A stretch of DNA of 57,354 bases, from positions 1 to 57,354 of the forward strand of contig JAFGHX010000343.1 in assembly GCA_016929905.1 (NCBI GenBank). The letters are read 5' to 3'. A model generated the notes under the pieces. It did no database searches, was not told the DNA's origin, and was given only the letters and a program-made list of their open reading frames with translations. Made by a program: the position numbers and the translations under genes. Shown in pieces: positions 25,529 through 33,389 of this stretch (its first letter is position 1; every line of letters starts with the position of its first letter). Source of the stretch: Kiritimatiellia bacterium. Its GTDB lineage: Bacteria; Verrucomicrobiota; Kiritimatiellia; JAFGHX01.

Positions 25529-26488
25529 CTACCATTCGTGGCGGCATGCCTCGATCAATTCGCCCAGCGAGCCCGAGGCAAGCCCGACGGAGGTATCGGC
25601 ACAGCCGTAGTACACGCGGATTTCGTCGGCGGCCTCATCCGCGATCGCGCCGCAGGTGAACACGACGTTGGGCACGATGCCGGTCAGTTCGTAGGGTTCG
25701 TACGGCTCCAGAATGGCGCCATAGGTTTTGCCCACGATCTGCTGCGGGTTCTCCAGGTCGAGCAGAACGGCGCCGAGCGCGTAGCGGTGTCCGCCGCAGG
25801 AGGGCGCGACGCCGTGGATGACGACGAGCCAGCCTGCCGCCGTTTTGATGGGAGGGGTCGGTCCGATCTTGGTCCTGGCCCAGGGCGCCCACCCGGTCTT
25901 GAGCAGCGGCCGGTGACGCCCCCAGTGAATCAGATCGGGGGAGTAGGACAGCCACAAATGCCCGTAGTTGTGAAAATCGTTCGGCGCGACGCGATAGGGC
26001 CTGTCGATGCGCACGTACTGCCCGCCGATCCGCTCCGGGAACAGGCAGGGCAAACGGTTGTCCGGCAGGGAGATGACGTCCACGTTCTCGTGCGTCTTGA
26101 AATCGGTCGTCTTGCCGAGCACGGCGAACGTGCCCCAGGGCCCGGAGCATGGGTGGATGATGTAGTAGACGTCGTTGATTTTCGTCACGCGCAGATCGAT
26201 CGGATTGTCGCCGATGTCGCAGTAGGGGAGTTGCTCGGATTTCTCGATGAAGGGCTCGTGCCGGATCTCGAACCGGACCCCGTCGGCACTCTCGGCCACG
26301 TGCGTGCTGGAGCGAATCGGCCGGCCCATGTGCTTCCAGGTGTTGTGGATGACCGACAGCAGCAGAATCGTCTTGCCCTCGAACGTCGTCTGGCCCGGGT
26401 TGAACACCGCCTTCGCGCCGGGAAAGTCGGCGGGCGTGATAATCGGGTTCCCGGCATGCCGCTTCAGTATGAACTCCGGCGCTGTCAT
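25529..26488 (-). CDS. GH130-family glycoside phosphorylase/hydrolase
   Basis: The 319-aa protein follows the GH130 five-bladed propeller pattern: RHAGNPIITPADFP, GAKAVFNPGQTTFEGKTILL, RSSTHVAESADGVRFE, DLRVTKINDVYYIIH, NDFHNYGHLWLSYSPDLIHW, KIGPTPPIKTAAGWLVVIHG. It ends with the ILEPYEPYELTGIVPNVVF stretch and YYGCADTSVGLA. The usual reaction is phosphorolysis of beta-mannosides such as Man-beta-1,4-Glc or mannobiose. The ATG at 26488 has AGGAGGAA upstream and a very good promoter 30 bp away. The divergent GH5-like gene suggests that the pair handles a mannose-containing glycan. Confidence 0.92.
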   Translation of the reverse strand: MTAPEFILKRHAGNPIITPADFPGAKAVFNPGQTTFEGKTILLLSVIHNTWKHMGRPIRSSTHVAESADGVRFEIRHEPFIEKSEQLPYCDIGDNPIDLRVTKINDVYYIIHPCSGPWGTFAVLGKTTDFKTHENVDVISLPDNRLPCLFPERIGGQYVRIDRPYRVAPNDFHNYGHLWLSYSPDLIHWGRHRPLLKTGWAPWARTKIGPTPPIKTAAGWLVVIHGVAPSCGGHRYALGAVLLDLENPQQIVGKTYGAILEPYEPYELTGIVPNVVFTCGAIADEAADEIRVYYGCADTSVGLASGSLGELIEACRHEW

Positions 26489-26515
26489 CGCGTATTCCTC
26501 CTGCTGTTGGCGAAA

Positions 26516-26550
26516 GCCGGCATTATACGCCGGCCGACAGCGGTGTTCAA
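26516..26550 (-). promoter_or_regulatory. Strong promoter of the GH130 gene with a possible operator
   Basis: On the minus strand TTGAAC (26550-26545), a 17-base spacer and TATAAT (26527-26522) form a near-consensus sigma70 promoter. GCCGGC copies at 26516-26521 and 26529-26534 flank the -10 box, a possible binding site for a repressor. Confidence 0.65.
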
Positions 26551-26620
26551 ACGGCAAAACGAGAGGGCCGCCATTCCTCCCTTTCTTTGTCCTGCGCTTT
26601 GCCTTACTCTTGGGCTCGCT

Positions 26621-26720
26621 CTTTGTCGTAAGCCTTGTCGATCCCGCCGCAGCGGCGGGGTGTCTCGACCTAGGGTCGAAATTCGAGCAAGTTGCCGGGT
26701 AAGTTCTCGAGCAAGTTTCA
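26621..26720. repeat. Dispersed palindromic repeat, copy 2
   Basis: 26624-26659 matches the reverse complement of 5595-5630 at 34 of 36 positions and contains the palindrome CCCGCCGCAGCGGCGGG. TCGAGCAAGTT follows twice (26683-26693 and 26707-26717), the reverse complement of the AACTTGCTCGA block at 5581 and 31313. It lies in the leader of the GH5-like gene. Confidence 0.7.
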
Positions 26721-26756
26721 GGAGGCTGGGACATCGTCGTGTTGGAGGACGCAATC

Positions 26757-28697
26757 GTGAAGCGGGAAGCACGTTTCATGCTTGGCTGCAATTACTTCGC
26801 CTCACACGCGGGCACACAGATGTGGCGCGAGTGGAGCGAGCGGGCGGTAGCCAGGGATTTCGCGGCCCTGGCCCGGCACGGGCTGGACACGGTTCGTGTC
26901 TTTCCCGTGTGGTCGGATTTTCAGCCGCTGAACGCGCAGTATCAGAAGGGGCTGCGCGATTTGCGCTGGGGCGAAGAGCCGCTGCCGGATACGCCTGAGG
27001 GCCGGGCCGGCGTGGACCCGGTGATGGCGCAGCGGCTGCAGACGCTGCTGCGGCTGGCGCAGACCAGCGGCCTGCAGGTGATCCTCGAGCTGATCACCGG
27101 CTGGATGAGCGGGCGCAACTTCCGGCCTGCGCTCTTCCATGAACGGAACTTCTATACCGATCCGCTCTGCCTGCAATGGCAGGTACGGCTGGTGGATTAC
27201 CTGGTGAACGCGTGCAAGGGCAGCCGGGCGGTCACCGCCTGGGGCCTGGGCAACGAATGCAACTGCATCGGCGATGCAGGCTCCCGGGCGGCGGCGTGGG
27301 CCTGGACGGCCCTGATCACGAAAACGATCCGGCTGGCGGATCCGTCGCGGCCCGTCATGTCGAGCATGCACGGGCTGGGAGTTGCCGACGGGTCGCGCTA
27401 CTGGCACATCAAAGACCAGGCGGAGCACACGGACATTCTGACGATCCATCCCTATCCCTACTACACGCCGCACTGTCACCGGGACCGGCTGACGGCGCTG
27501 CGCACGATCCTGCACGCGGAGGCGGAATCCTCGCTGTACGCCGACATCGGGGCTCGGCCGTGCCTGTCGCAGGAGGTCGGGGTGCTGGGCCCCATGATCG
27601 GCAGCGACCGCCGCAGCGCCGACTATATGCGCAGCGTGCTCTGGTCGGTCTGGTCGTGCAACGATCTGGGCTGCCTGTGGTGGATGGCGTTCGATACGCA
27701 TCACCGGTTCGAGCCGCCCTACGACTGGAACCCGAAGGAATGCGAGTTGGGGTTCATGGACGAGAAGCGCCGGCCCAAGCCTGTGTTGAAAGCGATGGCG
27801 CGTTTCCGGGAGGTGCTGGATTCGCTGCCCGGCAAGTACCGGGCGCTGCCGAAGAAGAAGACGGAGGTGGCCTGCATCCTCACGCACGGGCAGGAGAACT
27901 GGGCCGTGGCCTACTCGGCCTACGTCCTTGCGAAACAGGCCGGCTTCGACATCCGGTTCGTGCACCCGGACGACGACCCGCCGGAGGCCCGGTTCTTCAT
28001 GCTGCCGTCGCTCCGCTCCGGAACCTGCTACTCGCGCCGCCTGTGGCAGACGCTGCTGGCGCGCGTCGAGCGGGGCGCGGACCTGTATCTCGGCTTCTCG
28101 AATGCGTTCATCGACTGCTTCAAGGCCATCACCGGGCTGGAGATCGAGGAACGCTGCGTACGCACGCGCCCGGTCCAGATGCTGAAGGCCGGCAAGCCGG
28201 TCAGAAGCATTCCGCTGCCGCGCGAGCCGAACAACGAGCCGATGAAATACGTCTTCACGCCGGCAGGGGCCGAGATACTGGCCACGGAGGAGGACGGCAA
28301 TCCCCTGCTCTCCCGGTTCGATGTGGGCCGAGGCCGGGTGACCTTCCTGGCCGCCTCGCTGGAAACGGCGCTCGCCTACGAGTCCGGCGCCTTCGAAGAC
28401 CGGGCAAACGACTATGCCGCGCTCTACGAAAGCATCTTCAGCAAGGCGATCGCCGGCCGGCTCGTTCGCAAGCACAGCGGCCTGCGCGAGCTGGCGCTGT
28501 CGGAACACCCGGCCGGGCGCGGGCGCGTGGTTTGCGTCGGCATCAACCACGGGCGGACACGGCTGCAGGACGCCGTGCGCCTGGCGCGCCGGGTCAAATC
28601 GGTCCGCGTCCTGCACGGGGTGGCCGCCCGCAACGGGCACGAGCTGCAGGTGGTGCTGCCGCCCAATGACGCGTTCGTGCTGGAACTCGAGTGTTGA
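26757..28697 (+). CDS. GH5-like glycoside hydrolase with C-terminal amidotransferase-like domain
   Basis: The 646-aa protein has a (beta/alpha)8 clan-A glycosidase domain (~1-340). The acid/base is E167 in WGLGNECNC and the nucleophile is E273 in CLSQEVGVLG; HPYPYYTPH is the usual aromatic strand. From ~355 a flavodoxin/GATase-like fold follows (VACILTHGQENWAVAYSAYV, FDIRFVHPDDDP, RVERGADLYLGFS), as in GH42-type beta-galactosidases. The last ~100 residues are a small beta domain. No signal peptide is seen, so it probably acts on imported oligosaccharides. I start at GTG 26757 because GGAGG lies 8 bases upstream; TTG 26739 is an alternative. Divergence from GH130 suggests beta-mannosidic substrates. 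Confidence 0.85.
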   Translation: MKREARFMLGCNYFASHAGTQMWREWSERAVARDFAALARHGLDTVRVFPVWSDFQPLNAQYQKGLRDLRWGEEPLPDTPEGRAGVDPVMAQRLQTLLRLAQTSGLQVILELITGWMSGRNFRPALFHERNFYTDPLCLQWQVRLVDYLVNACKGSRAVTAWGLGNECNCIGDAGSRAAAWAWTALITKTIRLADPSRPVMSSMHGLGVADGSRYWHIKDQAEHTDILTIHPYPYYTPHCHRDRLTALRTILHAEAESSLYADIGARPCLSQEVGVLGPMIGSDRRSADYMRSVLWSVWSCNDLGCLWWMAFDTHHRFEPPYDWNPKECELGFMDEKRRPKPVLKAMARFREVLDSLPGKYRALPKKKTEVACILTHGQENWAVAYSAYVLAKQAGFDIRFVHPDDDPPEARFFMLPSLRSGTCYSRRLWQTLLARVERGADLYLGFSNAFIDCFKAITGLEIEERCVRTRPVQMLKAGKPVRSIPLPREPNNEPMKYVFTPAGAEILATEEDGNPLLSRFDVGRGRVTFLAASLETALAYESGAFEDRANDYAALYESIFSKAIAGRLVRKHSGLRELALSEHPAGRGRVVCVGINHGRTRLQDAVRLARRVKSVRVLHGVAARNGHELQVVLPPNDAFVLELEC

Positions 28698-28838
28698 CAG
28701 CAAAAACAGGGTTTGCATTCGCCAGAAGAATGTGCCATTGTACTCCTCACCGCCACCTTTGGCGGGCCCGAGCTTCATCTTGTGTCATGGTTGAGGAATC
28801 GGTTTTGACAAGACAAATGACACAGCAGAGGAAGTGAG

Positions 28839-29126
28839 ATGGATATCTACGTTGGCAACCTGTCCTATGACGCAACCGACGCCGACCTGCGGCAGCTTTT
28901 CGAACAGTACGGCAGCGTCAGCTCCGCACGCGTCATCATGGACAAGATGACGGGGCGCGCGAGGGGGTTCGGGTTCGTCGAGATGCCGGACAAGGCCGAG
29001 GCCGAAAAGGCAATCGAGAACACGAACGGCCTCAACTTCATGGGCCGGCCCCTGCGCGTGAACGAATCGCAGCCGCGGCCCCGGTCGAACGACCGGCGCG
29101 GCGGTGGGGGTGGGCAGCGCTGGTAA
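28839..29126 (+). CDS. RNA-binding protein with one RRM domain
   Basis: The 95-aa protein is a single RRM: RNP2 is IYVGNL (residues 3-8) and RNP1 is RGFGFVEM (~42-49), with a short Gly/Arg-rich tail (NDRRGGGGGQRW). Bacterial RRM proteins of this length bind single-stranded RNA and are often cold-induced. AGAGGAAG precedes the ATG. The leader is A/T-rich compared with its surroundings and includes TTGACA at 28812-28817, but I cannot place a matching -10 box. Confidence 0.93.
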   Translation: MDIYVGNLSYDATDADLRQLFEQYGSVSSARVIMDKMTGRARGFGFVEMPDKAEAEKAIENTNGLNFMGRPLRVNESQPRPRSNDRRGGGGGQRW

Positions 29127-29227
29127 ACGCGCGCTGTCCCCGCCGAAAAAACTCAACCCGCTCCCCAGTGACGGCTGTGCAGGCGGAGCCACGGCCGCCA
29201 CGCCGGGGAATTCTCTGCAGGCCGAAC

Positions 29228-29425
29228 ATGCCCTGGGTCAGACTGCCCGGAGTAGAAGGGCTGGTCTACGAACCGGATTTCGAATCCCGCAGACCGCGCA
29301 AACACAACTGCCGCGACTGTTTCTGCTGCCAGATGTGCAGCGATGCACGCTGCGAGCCATGCCGGGGAAAGAAGCAAAAACGGAGCAGGCGCGGGCACCG
29401 CCGAAAACGGAAGAGGGAAGCATGA
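29228..29425 (+). CDS. Small Cys-rich protein
   Basis: This 65-aa protein has seven cysteines in 18 residues (C28, C31, C33, C34, C37, C42, C45; core KHNCRDCFCCQMCSDARC), then a very basic tail (KKQKRSRRGHRRKRKREA). The spacing suggests a small metal-binding knuckle, probably zinc, and the tail suggests nucleic-acid binding or simply an exposed cationic end. I recall short bacterial proteins with a similar C-x2-C...CSxxRC core, but no function. Its TGA stop overlaps the ATG of the following lipoprotein gene (ATGA). Confidence 0.65.
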   Translation: MPWVRLPGVEGLVYEPDFESRRPRKHNCRDCFCCQMCSDARCEPCRGKKQKRSRRGHRRKRKREA

Positions 29426-29979
29426 TCAAAGCCCGTCTCCTGGCCGCAGCCACCGTGGTCCTGGCGCTCGGCGGGTGCGCGGAGCAGCCGTCTTCCTCAC
29501 CGGCGGGCAACCCGGCGCCGCCCGCCGGGAGTCCGACAGGACGGATTCGGATCAGCGCCGGCGGGCCCGGCGAGTTGGAGCTGAAGCTGCCGAACGAGAG
29601 GACGACTCAAACGTTTCGTTCGGCGGATTCCGTCTTCGCCGTTCCGGCGGGACGCTATCAACTCTGGTATTACACCGCCGTCCGCAAGGACGAGAAGGGG
29701 CAGGAGTGGCAGGCCCGCTCGGGCCTCTCCTCACGCGACGACGAGGTGTTTGCGCTCGAGGCGGGCGCGACAAAAGAGATGACGGCCGGCCCGCCCTTTA
29801 CGGCAACGATTCGGGCGCAAGCCCGAAACGGTCAGATCGCGCTGGACTTCCTTCTGCTGGGCGCGGGAAGAGACACGTATCGCATCTATCGGACGGGCCG
29901 GAACGTGGCGAATCCCCGGTTTGTCATCACGGATTCCGGCGGCAAGGAAGTCCTGAGCGGCCAGTTCGAGTACGGCTGA
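29422..29979 (+). CDS. Small lipoprotein of unknown function
   Basis: The 185-aa protein has a lipoprotein signal with lipobox ALGGC (residues ~15-19), a Pro/Ser-rich linker and a beta-rich body (RIRISAGGPGELELKL, VPAGRYQLWYYTAVRKDEKG, RFVITDSGGKEVLSGQFEYG). The repeated short strands suggest an Ig-like or transthyretin-like fold. The ATG at 29422 overlaps the stop of the Cys-rich protein, so the two are coupled. I do not recognise the family. Confidence 0.78.
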   Translation: MIKARLLAAATVVLALGGCAEQPSSSPAGNPAPPAGSPTGRIRISAGGPGELELKLPNERTTQTFRSADSVFAVPAGRYQLWYYTAVRKDEKGQEWQARSGLSSRDDEVFALEAGATKEMTAGPPFTATIRAQARNGQIALDFLLLGAGRDTYRIYRTGRNVANPRFVITDSGGKEVLSGQFEYG

Positions 29980-30098
29980 GGCGCCACGTGCCGGTATTCC
30001 GGGCGAATACCCCCCCATACGGCCTCGCCGCTCACCATACGCCCGGCGCTCGAATCAGGCCCGTTCGAGGTGAAGATCGAGCCGACGACGTTGCGGTT

Positions 30099-30168
30099 GT
30101 AGAGGCGGCGTGCCTGGCCGGCCCGCGCGGGGCCGAGCGTGCCGTTTCCGCGGGGACGGCTCTTCTAC
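30099..30168. repeat. Palindromic intergenic element, second copy
   Basis: A 70-bp element reads GTAGAGGC at its left end and CTTCTAC at its right end. Its minus-strand beginning, GTAGAAGAGCCGTC, is identical to the left end of the element at 15. The interior differs (CCGGCCCGCGCGGGGCC hairpin). It ends one base before the stop of the UroD-like gene at 30169. Confidence 0.55.
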
Positions 30169-31284
30169 TCACAGATTCTTGAGCGCGTCGACGACTCTGC
30201 GCGCCTTCTCGAATGAGACGGGCGGGGGCAGCACGCCGGCGGAACTGAGGAAGATGCGGCGCCGGTCCGGGCAGCGGGCAAGGTCCTCGGCAACGGTGGC
30301 GACGATGGTTTCGACCGGCTCGAGCCAGAGCGTGGCGTTGGTCCCCCCGATGAGGGCCTTGGACGGCATGCGCCGGCGCCCTTCGGCCAGCGAGACGTCG
30401 CCCACCGGCCGCGTGGTGAACGCCTCGTTCACCGTCGCGGGCAGCGCGTCGATCCTCTCGAGCAACGCATGGAGCGTGCCGCACATGTGGTGGACCGGGA
30501 TGAGGCCGGCGGCCAGGATCGCGTTGCCGTAGGCCGTCAGATGCGGCACGCAAAACTCCTCGAACATGCCGGGACTGATCAGCGTGGTGGACGTATTCTC
30601 GTTGAGCCAGTAGGTGTCGCTCACCGGGTAACGCAGCGCCGCTTCGAGCCGGCGCAGGCGGTCCTCGTGCATGATGGCGAGCACCTCCCGGAACAGGCCC
30701 GGCTCGTCGAAGAGCAGATACACGGTGTTTTCAGGGCCGCACACGTGCTCCACCATCTCCATGAGCGGGCTGGTGGACGTGCCGCCGTTGACGAATATGT
30801 CGTGCGATTCGAGCCGCCGCCGCCGCTGGACGGCATCCTGCGCTTTCGCCTCGTCGACGCGATAGCGCGTGTCCGTGTAGACCCAGCGGAACGCGCGCAA
30901 GTCCTCCGCGGTGCGGACAGGATAGCGTGACGGGTGCCAGCTATCCGTCGTCGGGTCGTGCCGCTGCTCCTTCATGAGATCACCGTCGGGCGTGGCGATG
31001 ACGGTACGGCGAATGCCGTCCCGCTCCTCACGGGTCTGCCGCACGTGCGGGTGCCGCGCGCCGATGGGCGCGCTGTTGCCCGCCATCAGGTCACAGCCCG
31101 CCGCCCGCAGCAGGTCGAGCGCCTCCATGGCGCGGTACGGCGCCGGCTGCGACAGCTGCCAGGTGCGGTTGGCCATCTTGAGCCACACGGGGAAACGGTC
31201 CGTCTCCTCGCCGCGCAGCGCGCCCAGAATGCGTTCCCGGTTCGTCAGGGTCTGCGTGCCTATCTCGGCCACCAGAGTCGTCAT
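30169..31284 (-). CDS. Uroporphyrinogen decarboxylase-like (UroD/MtaA superfamily) protein
   Basis: The 371-aa protein begins with TNRERILGALRGEETDRFPV, the UroD-like signature. Its putative metal site is GLIPVHHMCGTLHALLERI, the H-x-C form seen in zinc-dependent MtaA/MtbA-type corrinoid methyltransferases. Family features near the end include ALIGGTNATLWLEP and IFLSSAGVLPPPVSFEKARR. It is probably a methyltransferase for an unidentified methylated compound; no corrinoid protein is encoded nearby. It sits downstream of, and co-directional with, an IclR regulator. Copies of the AACTTGCTCGA repeat lie in its leader. Confidence 0.85.
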   Translation of the reverse strand: MTTLVAEIGTQTLTNRERILGALRGEETDRFPVWLKMANRTWQLSQPAPYRAMEALDLLRAAGCDLMAGNSAPIGARHPHVRQTREERDGIRRTVIATPDGDLMKEQRHDPTTDSWHPSRYPVRTAEDLRAFRWVYTDTRYRVDEAKAQDAVQRRRRLESHDIFVNGGTSTSPLMEMVEHVCGPENTVYLLFDEPGLFREVLAIMHEDRLRRLEAALRYPVSDTYWLNENTSTTLISPGMFEEFCVPHLTAYGNAILAAGLIPVHHMCGTLHALLERIDALPATVNEAFTTRPVGDVSLAEGRRRMPSKALIGGTNATLWLEPVETIVATVAEDLARCPDRRRIFLSSAGVLPPPVSFEKARRVVDALKNL

Positions 31285-31300
31285 CTGTCGCCTCCATCCG

Positions 31301-31370
31301 AACTTGCTCCAGAACTTGCTCGAGAACTTTCGGCCGGAGGCCGATCAGCCTCCGGCTGAACTCGAGAACC
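31301..31370. repeat. Dispersed palindromic repeat, copy 3
   Basis: AACTTGCTCC (31301) and AACTTGCTCGAG (31313) are followed by the hairpin GCCGGAGGC-CGATCA-GCCTCCGGC and then ACTCGAGAACC. The AACTTGCTCGA unit is shared with the elements at 5581 and 26621; the palindromic core differs. It lies between the IclR gene and the UroD-like gene. Confidence 0.6.
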
Positions 31371-31408
31371 TACTCCCCCGCCAATCCGGGGCATCGCATA
31401 CCCGCCTT

Positions 31409-32098
31409 CTACGCCAACTCACGGGACAGATCCCGCGCCTGCTCGGTCAGCAGGCGCTTGAATCGCGCCTTCTCTCCGCGCCCCACGCGGAATGCGGGGG
31501 CGGCGATGCAGAGGCAGCCCGTGCAGACGCCCGCACAGTCCCTCACGGCCGCCGCCGCGCGGTAGACTTCCTCGTTGTTCTGCAGCTTCTGAGCGAAACC
31601 CTCGCGCCGGATCGCGGCCAGTTGCGCGCCGGAAGCGGCGCCTTTGTTCCCAGGCAGGTCAAAGGCGAGCGCGAGAAGACCAAGCGCCGTGTTCTCGGAA
31701 ACCCCAAACCGGCTGCCCGCCTGGGCCTTCAACACGACCGAGCGCGTGCTCTCCGCGCGATCCACAAAGATGAAGTGTCCGTCGTCAAACACCGCCGCTT
31801 CAGCCGACTCGCCGGTCGCCTCCACCAGCAGGCGTAACCTGGGCCGCGCCAGCTTCTGTAGCGACCACGTTTCGAGAGCCGCGCGCCCGTGCTCCGCCAA
31901 CTGCCAGCCCAGGCGGTACGTCCCACTCGATTCGCGTGTCACATATCCCCGCTCAACAAGAATCTTCAGGAAACGCGCGAAAGAGGCGGGCGCCGCTTCA
32001 ACCCGCTCCCGCAGCGCGGAAAAGGCCAGCCGGCCATCGTCCGCCGCCCGGAGCCGCTCCAGAATGTCCAACCCCTTGATCAGCGCCTTGCCGAACAT
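31409..32098 (-). CDS. IclR-family transcriptional regulator
   Basis: The 229-aa protein has an N-terminal winged HTH (LIKGLDILERLRAADDGRLA, FARFLKILVERGYVTRESSG) and a C-terminal IclR effector domain (AEAAVFDDGHFIFVDRAEST, GRFG-like GSRFGVSENTALGLLALA, then IRREGFAQKLQNNEEV). A Cys-rich stretch near the C-terminus, CAGVCTGCLCIAAP, is unusual and could bind metal or a thiol-reactive ligand. It probably controls the UroD-like gene downstream and itself: an A/T-rich, repeat-bearing leader lies just upstream of its ATG. Confidence 0.88.
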   Translation of the reverse strand: MFGKALIKGLDILERLRAADDGRLAFSALRERVEAAPASFARFLKILVERGYVTRESSGTYRLGWQLAEHGRAALETWSLQKLARPRLRLLVEATGESAEAAVFDDGHFIFVDRAESTRSVVLKAQAGSRFGVSENTALGLLALAFDLPGNKGAASGAQLAAIRREGFAQKLQNNEEVYRAAAAVRDCAGVCTGCLCIAAPAFRVGRGEKARFKRLLTEQARDLSRELA

Positions 32099-32103
32099 GA
32101 TGA

Positions 32104-32142
32104 ATCTCTTATAAGATAGTAAACTCTCTTATTAGAGATATA
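32104..32142 (-). promoter_or_regulatory. A/T-rich operator-promoter of the IclR gene
   Basis: The block contains two related half-sites, ATCTCTTATAAG and CTCTCTTATTAGAGAT, forming nested inverted and direct repeats of CTCTTAT. It is far richer in A/T than its surroundings and lies directly before the IclR start. Autoregulation through this site is likely. Confidence 0.55.
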
Positions 32143-32170
32143 CTAACAACTGGGGTCCTGTTTGTCAACG

Positions 32171-32342
32171 GATCGCGCTGAAAAACCCGGCGCGGACGGA
32201 GCCCGCCTTCGCTCGGAAGCTGCGGCGAGGCAGGCCGCGCCGTCCAAAACCCCAAGATGTTGAGGGTTGACGCAATGGAGGGCCGGCCTCTCCGCCGCGG
32301 GCGCCTTCGACGTGCCGGCCGCAAGGGTTCTTCAGCGCAATC
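32171..32342. repeat. 172-bp element with 18-bp inverted ends
   Basis: GATCGCGCTGAAAAACCC (32171-32188) and GGGTTCTTCAGCGCAATC (32325-32342) are reverse complements at 16 of 18 positions. The interior is GC-rich with further hairpins and has no coding potential I can see. This is the size and form of a miniature inverted-repeat element. It fills most of the gap between the IclR and AraC genes. Confidence 0.6.
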
Positions 32343-32429
32343 TCAATGGCGAATCGCACGGGGCGGCGGAGCGGGCGGTCATATTCGTGCGGGATCGCCG
32401 CACGCTTGTGGGCTAGCGGCCGGCGGCCT

Positions 32430-33308
32430 TCAGCGATCCGGGCGCTCCTGGGGCCCCCAGCTCTGCATGTCATGCCGGTAGGCGGTGGGGGACTGGCCCA
32501 CGATACGGGTGAAAAGGCGCGAGAAGTAGTACGGGTCGGAAAAACCGATTTTGAAGGCGACTTCTTTCACGCCCAGGTTGGTTGTCGCGAGGAAATGCCT
32601 GGCCATCTGCATCCTGGCGTGGAGGTGAAACTGGTGGGGGGCGAGTCCGGTCTGGCGTTTGAACTTCTTCCGAAATGACGCGTAGCTCATGCCGGCCTTT
32701 TCGGCGAGCGCCACGGGGTCCACCGGGTCGGCGGCGTGATGGTGCAGGAACCAGATGGCGTCCTCTATGGCCCTGGCGCCGTGCCCTTTGCGAGGCGCCT
32801 GCTTCTGCCAGGCGAGAAGAAGCATGAGCAGCTTGAACAGCGCGGCGCCGGCGAGTTGTTCGGAGCCGGATCCGCCGTCCTGGAGATACGCATGCATATC
32901 GCGAAAGCACGGCTCGGCCTGCTGGCCGGCGGGCACGTCGATGACGGCATTGGCCGGGCTGAGCAGTCCTTTGGCCACGAACCGGTCGGGAATCGCCCCG
33001 TTAAAGGTGACCCAGATCTCCTCCCAGGTGTGGGGCGGGTTCGCGCCGTAACGGTGCCATACACCGGGGAAGATGACAAACACGGCCGGCCGCTGGATTC
33101 GGGGCCGACGGCAGGCTTCGCTCTCAAAACACGATTCGCCGCTGAGGTGACCGACAAGCGCGTAGCACCCCAGAACCCGCGGCTCCCGCATGTGGCCGTA
33201 GCGCCCTGCCTTGCCAGACCATCCGGCGCCCAGCAGCTCAATGCCGACATGCCGGCTGAGGACGCCCGGCACGCCATAAGTCTGGCCGGGTTGTCTCATT
33301 TTATCCAT
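32430..33308 (-). CDS. AraC-family transcriptional regulator
   Basis: The 292-aa protein has an N-terminal sensing domain (YALVGHLSGESCFES, AVFVIFPGVWHRYGANPPHT) and a C-terminal AraC domain. The HTH units are PVALAEKAGMSYASFRKKFK and VKEVAFKIGFSDPYYFSRLF, ending RIVGQSPTAYRHD. GGAGG lies 13 bases before the ATG. It is divergent from the UroD-like gene at 33390 with only 81 bp between, so it most likely controls that gene. Confidence 0.92.
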   Translation of the reverse strand: MDKMRQPGQTYGVPGVLSRHVGIELLGAGWSGKAGRYGHMREPRVLGCYALVGHLSGESCFESEACRRPRIQRPAVFVIFPGVWHRYGANPPHTWEEIWVTFNGAIPDRFVAKGLLSPANAVIDVPAGQQAEPCFRDMHAYLQDGGSGSEQLAGAALFKLLMLLLAWQKQAPRKGHGARAIEDAIWFLHHHAADPVDPVALAEKAGMSYASFRKKFKRQTGLAPHQFHLHARMQMARHFLATTNLGVKEVAFKIGFSDPYYFSRLFTRIVGQSPTAYRHDMQSWGPQERPDR

Positions 33309-33328
33309 TCTTTATGCCAAAGCCTCCA

Positions 33329-33357
33329 TTCTCAAGGAACAGGATCAACACTACTAT
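33329..33357 (+). promoter_or_regulatory. Candidate promoter of the UroD-like gene
   Basis: TTCTCA (33329-33334) and TACTAT (33352-33357) are 17 bases apart, in an A/T-rich patch between two divergent genes. The -35 match is weak, as expected if the AraC protein activates it. Confidence 0.4.
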
Positions 33358-33389
33358 ATCTCATAGCATCCATCAAGGAGAGACGTTGC

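Noticed and set aside
28750..28765. Hairpin CCGCC-ACCTTT-GGCGG after the GH5-like gene as a terminator
   Set aside because: Only a 5-bp stem and no T-tract, so not listed as a feature.
26802..28778. Long minus-strand frame opposite the GH5-like gene
   Set aside because: Gln/Arg/Pro-rich composition with no motifs; the plus-strand frame has clear catalytic residues.
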